DNA from: Cyanobacteria bacterium TGS_CYA1
GTDB taxonomy: Bacteria; Cyanobacteriota; Vampirovibrionia; Obscuribacterales; Obscuribacteraceae
Direction of reading: 5' to 3'
Length of the DNA: 64,000 nucleotides
Assembly: GCA_026129135.1 (NCBI GenBank)
Contig: JAHCIQ010000002.1
Coordinates: 124,001-188,000, forward strand
This document shows, piece by piece, positions 36,470 to 46,539 of this stretch; position 1 is the stretch's first letter, and each line of letters begins with the position of its first letter. The translations under genes were made by a program, and so were the position numbers. The notes beneath the pieces are model-generated. The model did no database searches. It saw only the letters and a program-made list of their open reading frames with translations, and had not been told where the DNA came from.

Positions 36470-36529
36470 CTAAAGCAAAATTCTTTAGATGTGCAAGATG
36501 AGCTCGAACTTAGCTTCAATGCGCTAAGT
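36470..36529 (-). promoter_or_regulatory. Two hairpins in the atpB-atpE gap
   Basis: ACTTAGC-N8-GCTAAGT (36508-36529) is a perfect 7-bp stem. CTAAAG-N7-CTTTAG (36470-36488) is a 6-bp stem just upstream of the c-gene ribosome site. No such gap exists elsewhere in the operon. The c subunit is needed in many copies, so mRNA processing, stability or an internal start is plausible. Confidence 0.55.
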
Positions 36530-36560
36530 CAAGTTATCGACTCAAATTATAACAGGCGGC

Positions 36561-37334
36561 TTAGTGGTGATCGGCTACTGCCATGCCAATGTAAATACCT
36601 GTCAAAAGGGAAAATACAAAGGCTTGAATCACAGCAATAAAGATCTCGAATCCCATTACGAAAATCGGCGCAATCCAGGGCAGCATGAGCAAAAAGACCA
36701 TACGGGTAATTTCGTCAGCAGTGATGACAAGCATCAAACGAAGAGCGAGCGTAGAGGGGCGGATGATGAGGTCAAGCCATTCTACGGGGTTAGTGAGTAA
36801 TTCTTTGAGATAGTGTCCGCCATTTTTTATCAGTCCGGCACCCAGGTACACAATCAATGAAAGTATGGCCAGGCCAAAGGTTACGTTGAAGTCAGTAGTT
36901 GGAGAAGCGGCCTCGAAAGGATGTCCGTTTGCCATATGGAACCATCCTGGAACATGCTCAGCAGCTTGCCAGGGGAGAATTCCGATTAAATTCGCTGTTA
37001 ATACAAAAATAAAAATTCCTGCAATAAGCGGTAAGAATTTCTTGTAGTCATGACCAATTTGCCCCTTGGCTAGGTCTTGAACGAATTTATAAAGACCTTC
37101 TGCAATCGCTTGCAAAGGACCGCCAGGTCCGTCTGCTGTTAGGGTCGGGCGTACAATCGCTGCTGCAGCAAGGATTCCAGCCATACATGTCCAGCTCAGA
37201 GCCAGAGTATCAACGTGGGTATTGGCAACAAACGGTGAGGTTGAAGCGTCTGAAAACTGTGATAAAAGCAGGTGTTTTCCTAGCATGGCGAATTTTGTAC
37301 CCGTTACAAATAAAGAGGCAGGGTGCGACGCCAT
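36561..37334 (-). CDS. atpB: ATP synthase a subunit
   Basis: 257 aa, about five or six membrane helices. The essential arginine lies in RPSTLALRLMLVITADEI, and the C-terminal VIQAFVFSLLTGIYIGMA is a family signature. It forms the proton half-channels against the c ring. Start ATG at 37334 has a weak ribosome site; M17 is an alternative. It lies 15 bp after the AtpZ/AtpI-like gene. Confidence 0.95.
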   Translation of the reverse strand: MASHPASLFVTGTKFAMLGKHLLLSQFSDASTSPFVANTHVDTLALSWTCMAGILAAAAIVRPTLTADGPGGPLQAIAEGLYKFVQDLAKGQIGHDYKKFLPLIAGIFIFVLTANLIGILPWQAAEHVPGWFHMANGHPFEAASPTTDFNVTFGLAILSLIVYLGAGLIKNGGHYLKELLTNPVEWLDLIIRPSTLALRLMLVITADEITRMVFLLMLPWIAPIFVMGFEIFIAVIQAFVFSLLTGIYIGMAVADHH

Positions 37335-37349
37335 AAATAATAGCAGAGG

Positions 37350-37697
37350 CTATTTCGTCTGTTTATCCGACTTTTGCTTTCTTTTCAAAGCTTCACTGCC
37401 TTTTATCATGCGATATATCCCTGCAATAAAGCCAAGAATGATGCCAAGTAAGGTCAAGAAAAAGGACAGGGCATTGTTGTGCATTTGCTGTCCGAGCCAA
37501 AATCCGGCGTATCCAAAGAGACAAGTCAGTACTGTTAAATTGACGCCCCACTGCGACGCAATTACCCAGGCCGGTGGACCGCCCGGCTGGTCTGAAATAC
37601 TATCTGCTGCAGGTTCTACCGGATTGAGCGGTGCTTCGATCTGGTCTGGATAAGGAATAGGATCTGGATTATTTTGCGAACTTTTTTCGTTTTGCAT
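37350..37697 (-). CDS. AtpZ/AtpI-like ATP synthase accessory membrane protein
   Basis: 115 aa. A Pro/Asn-rich cytosolic start (about 45 residues) precedes two membrane helices (about 47-65 and 74-95, FFLTLLGIILGFIAGIYRMI), the AtpZ-type layout. The final GIYRMIK turn fits that family. Such proteins are thought to help c-ring assembly or Mg2+ handling. It is the first gene of the atp cluster; I see no sharp promoter consensus before it. The pspA gene diverges 177 bp away. Confidence 0.8.
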   Translation of the reverse strand: MQNEKSSQNNPDPIPYPDQIEAPLNPVEPAADSISDQPGGPPAWVIASQWGVNLTVLTCLFGYAGFWLGQQMHNNALSFFLTLLGIILGFIAGIYRMIKGSEALKRKQKSDKQTK

Positions 37698-37874
37698 GAA
37701 TTAAGGCTTTATTTAGTATTTTGAGGATAAATGTACAGATGTTCTATTTACATCTCTTCTGGGTATTCCTTATAAATAGGATGCGAACAAAAAGCCGAAT
37801 CGGTTTTGATACACTACTATTTAAGCAGGATCTAACCAGGATCTTTGTAGCACTAAGAGGGAGATTCCAACAAC

Positions 37875-38630
37875 ATGTTTCAGCGCATGGTGACTGTATT
37901 CAAAGCCATGATCAACAGCCTTCTGGGTAAGGTCGAAGACCCTCAGATGATGCTGGAGCAAGCTTATCAGGACTTGCAGTCTAATCTCATTCAGGTCCGC
38001 CAGGCGGTAGCTCAGGCAATAGCAACCGAGAAACAACTGGAGCAACAGCTTAAAAAGAACGTCGAGCAAGTCGACGTCTGGCAAACAAGAGCTGGCATGG
38101 CTGTGCAACAAGGCAATGACGACCTTGCTCGTCAGGCTTTGCAGCGCAAACAGCAATATGCAAGTGCAGTCAAAGATTTAGAGACCCAGCTTCAAGCTCA
38201 AAAAGAAATTACAGCAGGACTCAGACGTCGTCTTGCCGAACTCGAAGCTGAAGCATCTAAAACATATACTAAGAAACAAGTTCTCATTGCTCGTGACAAA
38301 GCTGCTCAAGCAACTTCTAAAGCTAACGAGATTTTGTCCAAGACCAATTCGCAGGGTGCCTCCTCGATAATGGAGCGTATGGAGCTCAAAGTCCAGGAAA
38401 ATGAAGCCAAAGCTCAAGCACTTGCCGAACTTGGACGTGACAATCTGGATAGTGCTTTTGCTTCGTTTGAAGGTGCAAGCGATATCGAGATGGAATTGCT
38501 CGCTCTTAAGGCTGGTGATTCGAGCAAGCTCATCACTCAGAAAAAAGACGGTCCTATTTTGCTCGACTTGAAAGATTCAGACACAGTCGATGCCGAAGTC
38601 GAAGTTAGCGACGCTCAGCGCAAAGAATAA
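37875..38630 (+). CDS. pspA: PspA/IM30 (Vipp1) family protein
   Basis: 251 aa. The N-terminal amphipathic helix MFQRMVTVFKAMINSLL and VEDPQMMLEQAYQDL are the PspA signature. A long coiled coil (to about 220) follows, with an acidic tail (DSDTVDAEVEVSD). These proteins coat and remodel damaged membranes. The gene ends inside the end of the opposing tgt by 16 bp. PspA and Vipp1 cannot be separated here, although a tail longer than in E. coli PspA (222 aa) leans toward the cyanobacterial type. Confidence 0.92.
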   Translation: MFQRMVTVFKAMINSLLGKVEDPQMMLEQAYQDLQSNLIQVRQAVAQAIATEKQLEQQLKKNVEQVDVWQTRAGMAVQQGNDDLARQALQRKQQYASAVKDLETQLQAQKEITAGLRRRLAELEAEASKTYTKKQVLIARDKAAQATSKANEILSKTNSQGASSIMERMELKVQENEAKAQALAELGRDNLDSAFASFEGASDIEMELLALKAGDSSKLITQKKDGPILLDLKDSDTVDAEVEVSDAQRKE

Positions 38631-39739
38631 AAGCGACTGACGAAATCTTCGTATTTTTCTTTGAAATTGCCTTCGATAATGGCACGGCGCAGTATTTGCG
38701 CCTGGTCTATTAAGTACTGGACATTGTGTATGGAAAGCAAAATGCAGCCAGACATCTCGCTGTTTCGCACCAGATGATGCAGATAAGAACGCGTATATTT
38801 TTTGCAAACTAAACAAGTGCATTTAGAATCGAGCGCAAAATCTTCTCTCTTGTGCGGCGCATTTTTTAGTGAGATGCGACCCTCACCTGTAAAAGCAGCA
38901 CCGTGTCTTGCAAGTCTTGTTGGCGAGACGCAATCGAACATGTCTATTCCAGAGCGAATGGCAAATGCTATGTCCCAGGGTGTACCGATACCCATTAGAT
39001 AACGTGGTTTTTCGCGCGGCATTTGTGGTGCGGTGTGTGCCACTATGTCTTCGATGATTGGGCGCTCTTCGCCAACTGCTACGCCACCAATTGCATAACC
39101 AGGCAGGTCGAAAGAAGTGACAGTTTCTACGGACTGGTCGCGCAGATCTTTATATATGCTTCCTTGAATGATACCAAATAATGACTGCTCTTCTTTTCGA
39201 GCGTGTGTATCAACACAGATTGAAAGCCATCTGTGAGTGCGCTCCATGGCTGCTTTTGCCATGTCGTACGTAGCTGGGTTTGCCACGCATTCATCAAAAG
39301 CCATAATTATGTCTGCACCTATGGCATTTTGAATTTCCATCGATTTTGCAGGACCGATGAAATGCTTGCTTCCATTTTTGTGATCTTTAAAATGGACACC
39401 ATCTTCGGTGATTTTTCTGAACTGGTCCAAACTGAAAACTTGAAAGCCGCCCGAATCAGTCAGAATAGGCTTGTTCCAGGACATGAATTTGTGCAAGCCA
39501 CCGGCTTCTTTGACAAAATTATGACCCGGACGCAAATACAAATGATATGAATTGGATAAAACAATTTGTGCACCACATTCATCCACCTGGTCGAAAGTCA
39601 TAGATTTCATGGCAGCAAGAGTTCCAACTGGCATGAAAACTGGTGTTTCGACCACACCGTGCAAAGTGGTCAATTTTCCCGCACGAGCGCCCGACCAGGG
39701 GCACTCGGCTTCAATCTCAAAGTTAAGAGGCGAATTCAT
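38615..39739 (-). CDS. tgt: tRNA-guanine transglycosylase Tgt
   Basis: 374 aa. Substrate-site motifs are DSGGFQVFSL and ETPVFMPVGT, the nucleophile region is SGIDMFDCVSPTRLARHG, and the zinc site CTCLVCKKYTRSYLHHL. It exchanges G34 for preQ1 in tRNAs with GUN anticodons, making queuosine. It overlaps the pspA end by 16 bp on the other strand and is divergent from the TPR gene. Only 17 bp separate its start from that gene. Confidence 0.97.
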   Translation of the reverse strand: MNSPLNFEIEAECPWSGARAGKLTTLHGVVETPVFMPVGTLAAMKSMTFDQVDECGAQIVLSNSYHLYLRPGHNFVKEAGGLHKFMSWNKPILTDSGGFQVFSLDQFRKITEDGVHFKDHKNGSKHFIGPAKSMEIQNAIGADIIMAFDECVANPATYDMAKAAMERTHRWLSICVDTHARKEEQSLFGIIQGSIYKDLRDQSVETVTSFDLPGYAIGGVAVGEERPIIEDIVAHTAPQMPREKPRYLMGIGTPWDIAFAIRSGIDMFDCVSPTRLARHGAAFTGEGRISLKNAPHKREDFALDSKCTCLVCKKYTRSYLHHLVRNSEMSGCILLSIHNVQYLIDQAQILRRAIIEGNFKEKYEDFVSRFYSLR

Positions 39740-39756
39740 TGGTAATATATTAGTCT

Positions 39757-41289
39757 ATGCCAATTAATAAGACGATATGTGTAAGCGCTTTGTCTCTGGT
39801 TATTCTTCTGGCGAGCTCATTTCAGGCTTATGGATTGACCCAGGAAGAAGCCTCGGATGCATGTCAGGCAGTGAAAGCGCGCCTGATGCGCGACCACAGA
39901 TATAACCTTTCGCGTGAAGGTGATCGCACTCATATATATATGATCATGGCTGATCAAAAATTGCCTTATTCGCTTTCATTAGGCTGGATCCAGTTCAGAC
40001 CAAAAATCAAAAAAGCAGAAGATTCTGCACCTGAAAAAGAAAAAACAGACGATAAGTCTCAATTCGAGCAAGCCTTCAAGAAGCAAGCCGATTTGCTCGT
40101 TACTAAAGACGAACTCATAGCCACTGACGAGTCTGGACTTATTCTGCCTCAGCCTGGGGCTAAGCCTTTGCAGAAAGATTATAACGAGGCTAACTATCAT
40201 AATCTTCTGGGCTGTGACATGCTCTCTGACGGCAGAGTGAATGATGCTCTGAAAGAATTTCAGGTGGCAGCCAAGCTCGATTCGACATGCGCCAAATATC
40301 AAAATAATGTTGGTGCCTTGCTTGCCCTCAAAGGCGAATATGCTCAAGGTGTTAAATCAATCGATCTTGCCATTCAAAAAGATGCTAAATATTTGCAAGC
40401 TATAACAAATAGGGCTTTATTGCATCTGGCTATAGGTCAGCCCGATATGGCTTTGAAAGATGCAAAATATGCCCTTACTCTCGACCCTAAATATTTCCCG
40501 GCCAAAATTGCACAAGTGCGAGCAACATTAGAAAAAGGTGACAAGGCCTCGATTGAATCAGCGCTTTCAGAAGCTGCAATATTGAAAGAAAATAATCCTG
40601 GCGACTGGCAGTCACTAATATTAGTGGCAGACTGTTATTTTGCCTGCAAGCAATACAAAGAAGCAAAAGACGTCTGCAGGCGCATCCAGCAGTTATCTGC
40701 AAACGACATAGACAATATTTTGAAACTTGCGGTTTGTTTTGAAAAATTAGGTGACCTGGATAATGCCATCAAAGAAGCTCGAAAAGGCACTGTAGCTGCC
40801 CCTGACGACCCGCGTCCGCATCTTATATTAGGACGATTTCTTTTGGCTAATCGTGACGATAAAGCAGCAGCTCTTCAGTTCGAGCGCACGATGGATTTAG
40901 AGCGGGCTTGTTCCCCTCATGTCAAACTCGAAGCGATGAATTCTTGGCTCAAAATTTTGATCAGAGAAAATAAGACCGAGCGTGCCGAGGAATTGGCCTA
41001 CAAATGGGCCAAAACGAACGATAAAGACCCTAAGTGTCAATATAATCTTGGCTGGATACTTTCTATGAATGCTCAAAAAAAGAAAGAAGCAATTGAGGCT
41101 TATCAAAAGACACTCAAGCTGGATCCGGCTCTGGTAGCCGTTCATTATAATTTAGGTCTGCTCATGATCGAATCTGGAGATGTGCGAAACGGGCTTGCTC
41201 AGCTGCGTGCTTTTGTTAAAATCGCGCCTAAAGATAGTGACACTCCTCACGCTAAAGAGCTGATAGAGAAGTTTTCCAAAAGTTTATGA
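39757..41289 (+). CDS. Exported TPR-repeat protein
   Basis: 510 aa. A signal peptide (VSALSLVILLASSFQAYG, cleavage near residue 26) precedes about 100 residues of unknown type, then a run of TPRs from about 145 to 500 (LLGCDMLSDGRVNDALKEFQ, NRALLHLAIGQPDMALKDA, YNLGWILSMNAQKKKEAIEA). Periplasmic or surface scaffold; partner unknown. It has the same exported-TPR plan as the 5.2-kb and 56.5-kb genes, an evident theme of this genome. 156 bp of non-coding sequence separates it from smc. Confidence 0.85.
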   Translation: MPINKTICVSALSLVILLASSFQAYGLTQEEASDACQAVKARLMRDHRYNLSREGDRTHIYMIMADQKLPYSLSLGWIQFRPKIKKAEDSAPEKEKTDDKSQFEQAFKKQADLLVTKDELIATDESGLILPQPGAKPLQKDYNEANYHNLLGCDMLSDGRVNDALKEFQVAAKLDSTCAKYQNNVGALLALKGEYAQGVKSIDLAIQKDAKYLQAITNRALLHLAIGQPDMALKDAKYALTLDPKYFPAKIAQVRATLEKGDKASIESALSEAAILKENNPGDWQSLILVADCYFACKQYKEAKDVCRRIQQLSANDIDNILKLAVCFEKLGDLDNAIKEARKGTVAAPDDPRPHLILGRFLLANRDDKAAALQFERTMDLERACSPHVKLEAMNSWLKILIRENKTERAEELAYKWAKTNDKDPKCQYNLGWILSMNAQKKKEAIEAYQKTLKLDPALVAVHYNLGLLMIESGDVRNGLAQLRAFVKIAPKDSDTPHAKELIEKFSKSL

Positions 41290-41445
41290 CCCTACCGATA
41301 ACACTCAACTTTGGATATATAAATGCACCACTTTTGATGCCTTTTCACCAAATCTGCCACCACATGCTTGACACCAGATAAAGTGTATAGTCTAATTCGA
41401 CAAGGGAAAATCAGGTCTGCGGTAACCAAAAGCATTTAACACGGC

Positions 41446-44400
41446 GTGCGAATAAAAGAAATCGAATTAGATAACTTCAAGTCGTTTGGTCGACCTACAG
41501 TAGTTCCACTCCTCGACGGGTTCACTACTATATCCGGACCAAATGGCTCGGGCAAGTCGAATATCATCGACAGTTTACTTTTCGCCCTTGGTCTATCATC
41601 TACCCGCTCCATGCGAGCAGAGCGCTTGCCCGACTTGCTCAATAATCTGAGCGGCAAGAACGAAGCCAAAGTGCGAGTAAATTTCATTAGCCCAGAAGGC
41701 GAAGAAATCGAAGTTATTCGTCGGATCAAAGTTAAGCCCAATGGCTATACAAGTACATATGTACTGAACGGCAAGGTGTCTACGCTATCAGATGTACACG
41801 ATCAGTTAGTCAGATATAACGTAAGCCCTACCGGATTCAACGTGATCATGCAGGGCGACGTGACTGGTATCGTCACGATGAGCGCTTCAGACCGTCGTCG
41901 TATCATCGACGAGCTTGCAGGCGTGGCAGAATTCGACCGCAGAATCGACCAGGCTAAATCTGAGCTTGGCTCGGTTTCGGAAAAAATCGACCATCAGCGC
42001 ATCGTTCTTGTAGAAATAGTTGCGCGTCTAGAGCAGTTGCGCACAGACCGCGATCAAGCTTTGAAATATCTTGATCTTAAAACGAAGAAAGAAGCTATCG
42101 AGCGTGACCTTATATTCGTTCGGGCAAACGAGCTTGATCTTGCGGTAACCGAAAAACGCGACATCCTTATCAAACTGGACGAGCGTGAAACTTTCCTTGC
42201 CTCCAAGCTCTACGAAACCGAAGTGGGATTGCTCACACTGAGAAGCGAAATGGGCCGAATCGACGAAGAGATTCGCGATAAAGGCGGTAATGAACAGCTC
42301 TTGCTCAGACAGGACCTCGAAAACAAACGAGGCGAACTCACTCGTGAAGAAAACAAATTGTCTAATCTCGATGGTGTTTTTGGCGAGAAAGAAAAGACTG
42401 TAAAAGCAGTCGAAGGTCAAATCGAAACTATCGAGAAACACCTTCGCAAACTGGCTAAACAAAAAGCTCAGCATTTAGAAGATCAAAAAACAGTGCGTGT
42501 GGTGCTTGACGAACAGCAAGCAGCGATGAAAGTTTTTCTAGATCAAATCGAATCTTTGCGCAAAGAAAAAGACAAATCTTCGGACAAAGTTTCTAATTTG
42601 CACGACGACTTGCAAAAGCTTCGTGAAGACAAGCACCAGAAACAGGTTCGCGCGACCGAACTGAAAGCAAATAAACAAGGACTCGAAAAAGAACTCGAAG
42701 GCATTCGTACAAGAGCAACCGAACTGATCGCCAAATCTGCTGGCAGCAAAGCTCTTGGTGAGCGAATCGACAGACAATACCAGGACGCTTATGCTCTCGT
42801 GCTTGGTATCAGTCGCGATATCGAGCAATTAGAGGGCGAACTCGAGTCTACTCAAGAAGAAATCGAGTCTAAACAAAACAGTCTCGAACAAGTCAAACGT
42901 CGCGTTATCGAGCTTGAAACAGCAAAAGAAGTAACTGGCACAAGCGGTTATGGGCATGCTGTAGAAGCAGTAATGGCAGCTGGTATCAAAGGCGTTTATG
43001 GCACCATCGGCGAGCTTGGATCGTGCGAAGGCGATTATACTGTTGCGCTTGAAACTTGTATCGGACCTCGTTTGAGCCACGTAGTGGTCGAAGACGACCA
43101 GGTCGCCAAAGAATGTATCGAGTTCCTCAAGTCTTCGCAGTCGGGCAGAGCCACTTTCGTTCCGCTCAATAAGATTGCTTCTAATCCACCAGGCTTGCTT
43201 CCAGAACGTCAGGGCGTAGTCGATTTCGCTTATAACATGATCGACTTCGAGCCACGGTTTGCCAAAGCATTTCAGTATGCTTGCGGTCAGACAATCGTCA
43301 TGCATGACCTCGATAGTGCGCGTCGAATGCTCAACCAGGCTCGCATGGTCACTCAGGGTGGTGAATTGCTCGAAAAATCGGGCAGTATCACAGGTGGTCA
43401 GGAAAGCAAATCGCGTTTGCATTTCTCCAAGCGCGGCGAGACCGATTTGAGCGTGTTGAAGCAAACTCAAGCAAGCGTTCAAGAACAAATCAAGTCTCTC
43501 AAAGAAGCAGTCAAAGAGCTTACTCTCGCTTTGAACGAAGAAAAAGAAAAACTGGTCAAAGCGAAAGCTGATGCGATGCAGAAGCAAGCAGCAATTGAAG
43601 ACAACAAAAAACAAACTGTCGAACTCGATCAAAATATAGATCAAATCAAACCGCGTCTTCGTGAGAAAGGCGACGAAATTGATGTTATCGATCAAGAGAT
43701 GGACACTATCAATTCGGAAGTTGAAGTTTTCGAGAAGAAAATCGAAGAACTGGCGCGTGCTCTGGAGAATGTCAAAGACAAAGGTGCCAACTCCAAGCTC
43801 GAACAATTGATTCTAGAATCTGAAGAAGCCAGAGAATCAGTCGATGCAACAGAGAAAGAGTGCAAAGAAATTCAGCGCCTGGTCGACAAAATCGAAACAG
43901 AAGAAGTGGTTGAAACTTCTACGCGCGACAATTTAAAAGAGCAGGTCACAAACTCTAGAGCCGAGATGGAAGAGCTTACTAATCAGCGTCCAGTCTTAAT
44001 AGAGTCTGTCGATTCGATTAAACTTGCTATTGCCGAAGTCGAAAAGAAAGTAAATGAAATTTCGGTCGAGCTCGAATCTTTACGTGGCAAAAAAGACGAG
44101 ATTCATGCAAACGTCACCGAGCAAGAAGTTCAAAAGGCAAAATACGATCAGGAAGCAAAACGTGTAAACGAAGAGCGCAAGAACGAAAAGCTCGCATTAT
44201 TCGATTTAGAGCGCGACCTGGATGAAATAAAAGCCGAACTTGCTATCATCAAAGCTGAAAATCCCGACTACCAGCCGCCAAATCAGCAGACTGTTGATGA
44301 GCTCAAGAAAGAAGTAGAAAAACTGGAGCGCAAGATGCGCCATCTGGAGCCGGTCAATATGAAAGCTCTAGATGAATATAACCAGACTGAAACCAGAAAA

Positions 44401-44988
44401 ACAGAACTCGATCAAAACTTAGAAACACTTGAAATTGAAAAAGAAGAAATCAATCAACGTATCTCTGGTTATGACGAACTGAAAAAATCTACTTTCCTTG
44501 AAGCTTTCCACGCAGTTAATGCTAACTTCCAAGAAATCTTCGCAGAGTTGAGTCATGGCTCCGGCAAACTCGAACTAGAAAATCCTGATAGTCCGTTTGA
44601 AGGCGGTCTTATCATCAGAGCGCAACCACGCGACAAGAAAATGCAGCGTATCGAAGCCCTTTCTGGTGGAGAAAAGTCGCTTACAGCTTTGTCTTTTGTA
44701 TTTGCGTTCCAGCGCTATGCACCAGCTCCTTTCTATGCCTTTGACGAGGTCGATATGATGCTCGATGGTGCAAACGCCGATAGATTGGCGCGTATGGTCA
44801 AGCGCCAATCTAAACAAGCACAGTTTGTAGTAGTAAGTCTGCGTCGTCCTATGATTGAGCAAGCAGACCATGCCGTGGGCGTTTCGCTCCGTAACGACGG
44901 TTATTCGCGTGTCGTTGGTATAAGCGAAATTCAGATTCCCCAAGAGAATCCCGAGCACGACGAAGAGCCTCAAGCTCGTGGAGCCTAA
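41446..44988 (+). CDS. smc: Chromosome partition protein SMC
   Basis: 1180 aa, full length. Walker A is GPNGSGKSN (31-39), then two coiled-coil arms around a hinge (about 505-640, GVYGTIGELGSCEGDY). ABC signature LSGGEKSL lies at 1072-1079 and Walker B is YAFDEVDMML, with Asp1100 and Glu1101. The protein is the motor of bacterial condensin. Start is GTG 41446. It is followed 3 bp later by scpA, then by scpB: the complete condensin set in one operon. Confidence 0.97.
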   Translation: MRIKEIELDNFKSFGRPTVVPLLDGFTTISGPNGSGKSNIIDSLLFALGLSSTRSMRAERLPDLLNNLSGKNEAKVRVNFISPEGEEIEVIRRIKVKPNGYTSTYVLNGKVSTLSDVHDQLVRYNVSPTGFNVIMQGDVTGIVTMSASDRRRIIDELAGVAEFDRRIDQAKSELGSVSEKIDHQRIVLVEIVARLEQLRTDRDQALKYLDLKTKKEAIERDLIFVRANELDLAVTEKRDILIKLDERETFLASKLYETEVGLLTLRSEMGRIDEEIRDKGGNEQLLLRQDLENKRGELTREENKLSNLDGVFGEKEKTVKAVEGQIETIEKHLRKLAKQKAQHLEDQKTVRVVLDEQQAAMKVFLDQIESLRKEKDKSSDKVSNLHDDLQKLREDKHQKQVRATELKANKQGLEKELEGIRTRATELIAKSAGSKALGERIDRQYQDAYALVLGISRDIEQLEGELESTQEEIESKQNSLEQVKRRVIELETAKEVTGTSGYGHAVEAVMAAGIKGVYGTIGELGSCEGDYTVALETCIGPRLSHVVVEDDQVAKECIEFLKSSQSGRATFVPLNKIASNPPGLLPERQGVVDFAYNMIDFEPRFAKAFQYACGQTIVMHDLDSARRMLNQARMVTQGGELLEKSGSITGGQESKSRLHFSKRGETDLSVLKQTQASVQEQIKSLKEAVKELTLALNEEKEKLVKAKADAMQKQAAIEDNKKQTVELDQNIDQIKPRLREKGDEIDVIDQEMDTINSEVEVFEKKIEELARALENVKDKGANSKLEQLILESEEARESVDATEKECKEIQRLVDKIETEEVVETSTRDNLKEQVTNSRAEMEELTNQRPVLIESVDSIKLAIAEVEKKVNEISVELESLRGKKDEIHANVTEQEVQKAKYDQEAKRVNEERKNEKLALFDLERDLDEIKAELAIIKAENPDYQPPNQQTVDELKKEVEKLERKMRHLEPVNMKALDEYNQTETRKTELDQNLETLEIEKEEINQRISGYDELKKSTFLEAFHAVNANFQEIFAELSHGSGKLELENPDSPFEGGLIIRAQPRDKKMQRIEALSGGEKSLTALSFVFAFQRYAPAPFYAFDEVDMMLDGANADRLARMVKRQSKQAQFVVVSLRRPMIEQADHAVGVSLRNDGYSRVVGISEIQIPQENPEHDEEPQARGA

Positions 44989-44991
44989 TAT

Positions 44992-45795
44992 ATGGAAGAA
45001 GTCGTCCAGCAACTCTTAATCGATCCTCTTACACTGGATCCGGTGGCGCTCGAACAAGAAGCCAACATCGGTCCATCTGATGGTATCGAAATTCTCGTTC
45101 GCATGGCAAAAAACGGTGAAATCGACGCAAAGTCAGTTGATATCATCGACGTGACCGACAAATTCTTGAAAGCAATTGCTGCTACTCCTAAAGAAAGTTT
45201 GCGCCAGTCAGGCAAAATTATTTTCCACGCTTCTGTTTTGCTTCGACTCAAAGCCGAATCGCTTCTGGTCGAAGTAATCGAAGAAGAGAAAGTCGAAGAC
45301 GATTTCATGGACTTTGATGAAGGTGCCATGGAATTCGATGGTGCCAAGCAACCACGCCAGATTTCGCTAACAGATCTTGAAAAAGCGATTGTACGCAAAC
45401 CCACTCGCACCAAAGTAGTACGTCGAAAGATTACTCTCGATGAGCTTATCAAAGCCCTGCAAGAAGCAGAAAAAATCGAGAAGACTCGCTCGGAGAAGAG
45501 CCGCAAATCGCGCATCGATCTCAGTGGTCACACATTGATTCAAGATGTCGATGATATATTGAATTTGGCTCACGACGAAGATATTGAATCTACTATTGAG
45601 AATGTAGAACAGCTATTGGTCAAGATTTTCCAGGCGAACGAAAGAATAGAATTATTTGCTCTGGTAGGCATGCTCGATCGAAAAAGTACATGGGTAGACG
45701 CTTTTCTAGCTTCGCTTTTTTTGTCGAATGCAGGTAAAATACAACTTGAGCAAGAAAGTTTTTATGGTCCTGTCTTCATAACCCAAGGTAAATAA
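44992..45795 (+). CDS. scpA: Segregation and condensation protein A
   Basis: 267 aa kleisin. The N-terminal part (IEILVRMAKNGEIDAKSVDI) and FLKAIAATPKESLRQSGKII fit ScpA, and the C-terminal winged helix region LVKIFQANERIELFALVGML interacts with the SMC head. ScpA bridges the two SMC heads. It starts 3 bp after smc and precedes scpB by 12 bp. The acidic middle linker (VEDDFMDFDEGAME) is longer than in compact homologues. Confidence 0.92.
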   Translation: MEEVVQQLLIDPLTLDPVALEQEANIGPSDGIEILVRMAKNGEIDAKSVDIIDVTDKFLKAIAATPKESLRQSGKIIFHASVLLRLKAESLLVEVIEEEKVEDDFMDFDEGAMEFDGAKQPRQISLTDLEKAIVRKPTRTKVVRRKITLDELIKALQEAEKIEKTRSEKSRKSRIDLSGHTLIQDVDDILNLAHDEDIESTIENVEQLLVKIFQANERIELFALVGMLDRKSTWVDAFLASLFLSNAGKIQLEQESFYGPVFITQGK

Positions 45796-45807
45796 CGAGA
45801 TTAATCT

Positions 45808-46539
45808 ATGTCAGCTACAGAAATCGAAGCTATAAAAGGAAAAATAGAAGCGGTCCTTTATTTGACCGACAAACCTTTGCGCGCTCAAGCCATTTCACAA
45901 ATCATCAATATAGATGTGGACGTTACGAGACAAGCCATTCTCGACTTAATCAACGATTATGAAGAGCGCAAAGGTGGACTCGAAATTGCCGACGACAATG
46001 GATATATCCTTCAAGTCAGAGACGAGTACAGCACAATAATCAATGAGTTTGCACCACTCGAATTGCCCACGGCTCTTGTTCGTACACTTTCAGCCATTGC
46101 AATCAAACAACCTGTGATGCAATCTGAAATCATTAAGATCAGAGGTGCCGGTGCTTACGATCATATTAAGGAACTGCTCGAACGTCAGCTTATAAACAAG
46201 CATGACGAAGGACGCTCTCCGACGCTCACAACCACTAAAGAGTTTCAAGACTATTTCAGATTGACTAAAGACGGTAAATCGCTTCGCACTATGCTTGCCA
46301 AGGAAGCTAAAGCGGCAAATGCCCCAGAGCAAGTCGCTGAGCCTGGTACTGAATCAGGTAATGAGGCTCCTTTAGAACAAATTGTAGCAGTGACTGAACC
46401 GATGCAAGAACAAGTGTTCGATGCAAGCCCGGGTCCAGAACCAAATATGATGCAAGAAAAACTGGCTGAGCCTGAAACTAATTCTGAATCTGAATCTGTT
46501 ATGGTTCCATCAGTAGATGAGTCAGTCGCCAACTCTTGA
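45808..46539 (+). CDS. scpB: Segregation and condensation protein B
   Basis: 243 aa. Two winged-helix domains cover about 1-160: IEAVLYLTDKPLRAQAISQI and TLSAIAIKQPVMQSEIIKIRG are the family motifs. Residues 170-243 form an acidic, Glu/Pro-rich tail. ScpB dimers clamp ScpA. The stop overlaps the ispD start by 4 bp. Confidence 0.93.
   Translation: MSATEIEAIKGKIEAVLYLTDKPLRAQAISQIINIDVDVTRQAILDLINDYEERKGGLEIADDNGYILQVRDEYSTIINEFAPLELPTALVRTLSAIAIKQPVMQSEIIKIRGAGAYDHIKELLERQLINKHDEGRSPTLTTTKEFQDYFRLTKDGKSLRTMLAKEAKAANAPEQVAEPGTESGNEAPLEQIVAVTEPMQEQVFDASPGPEPNMMQEKLAEPETNSESESVMVPSVDESVANS

Noticed and set aside
42829-43806. 325-codon minus-strand frame within smc
   Set aside because: It is a shadow frame of the coiled-coil coding sequence.
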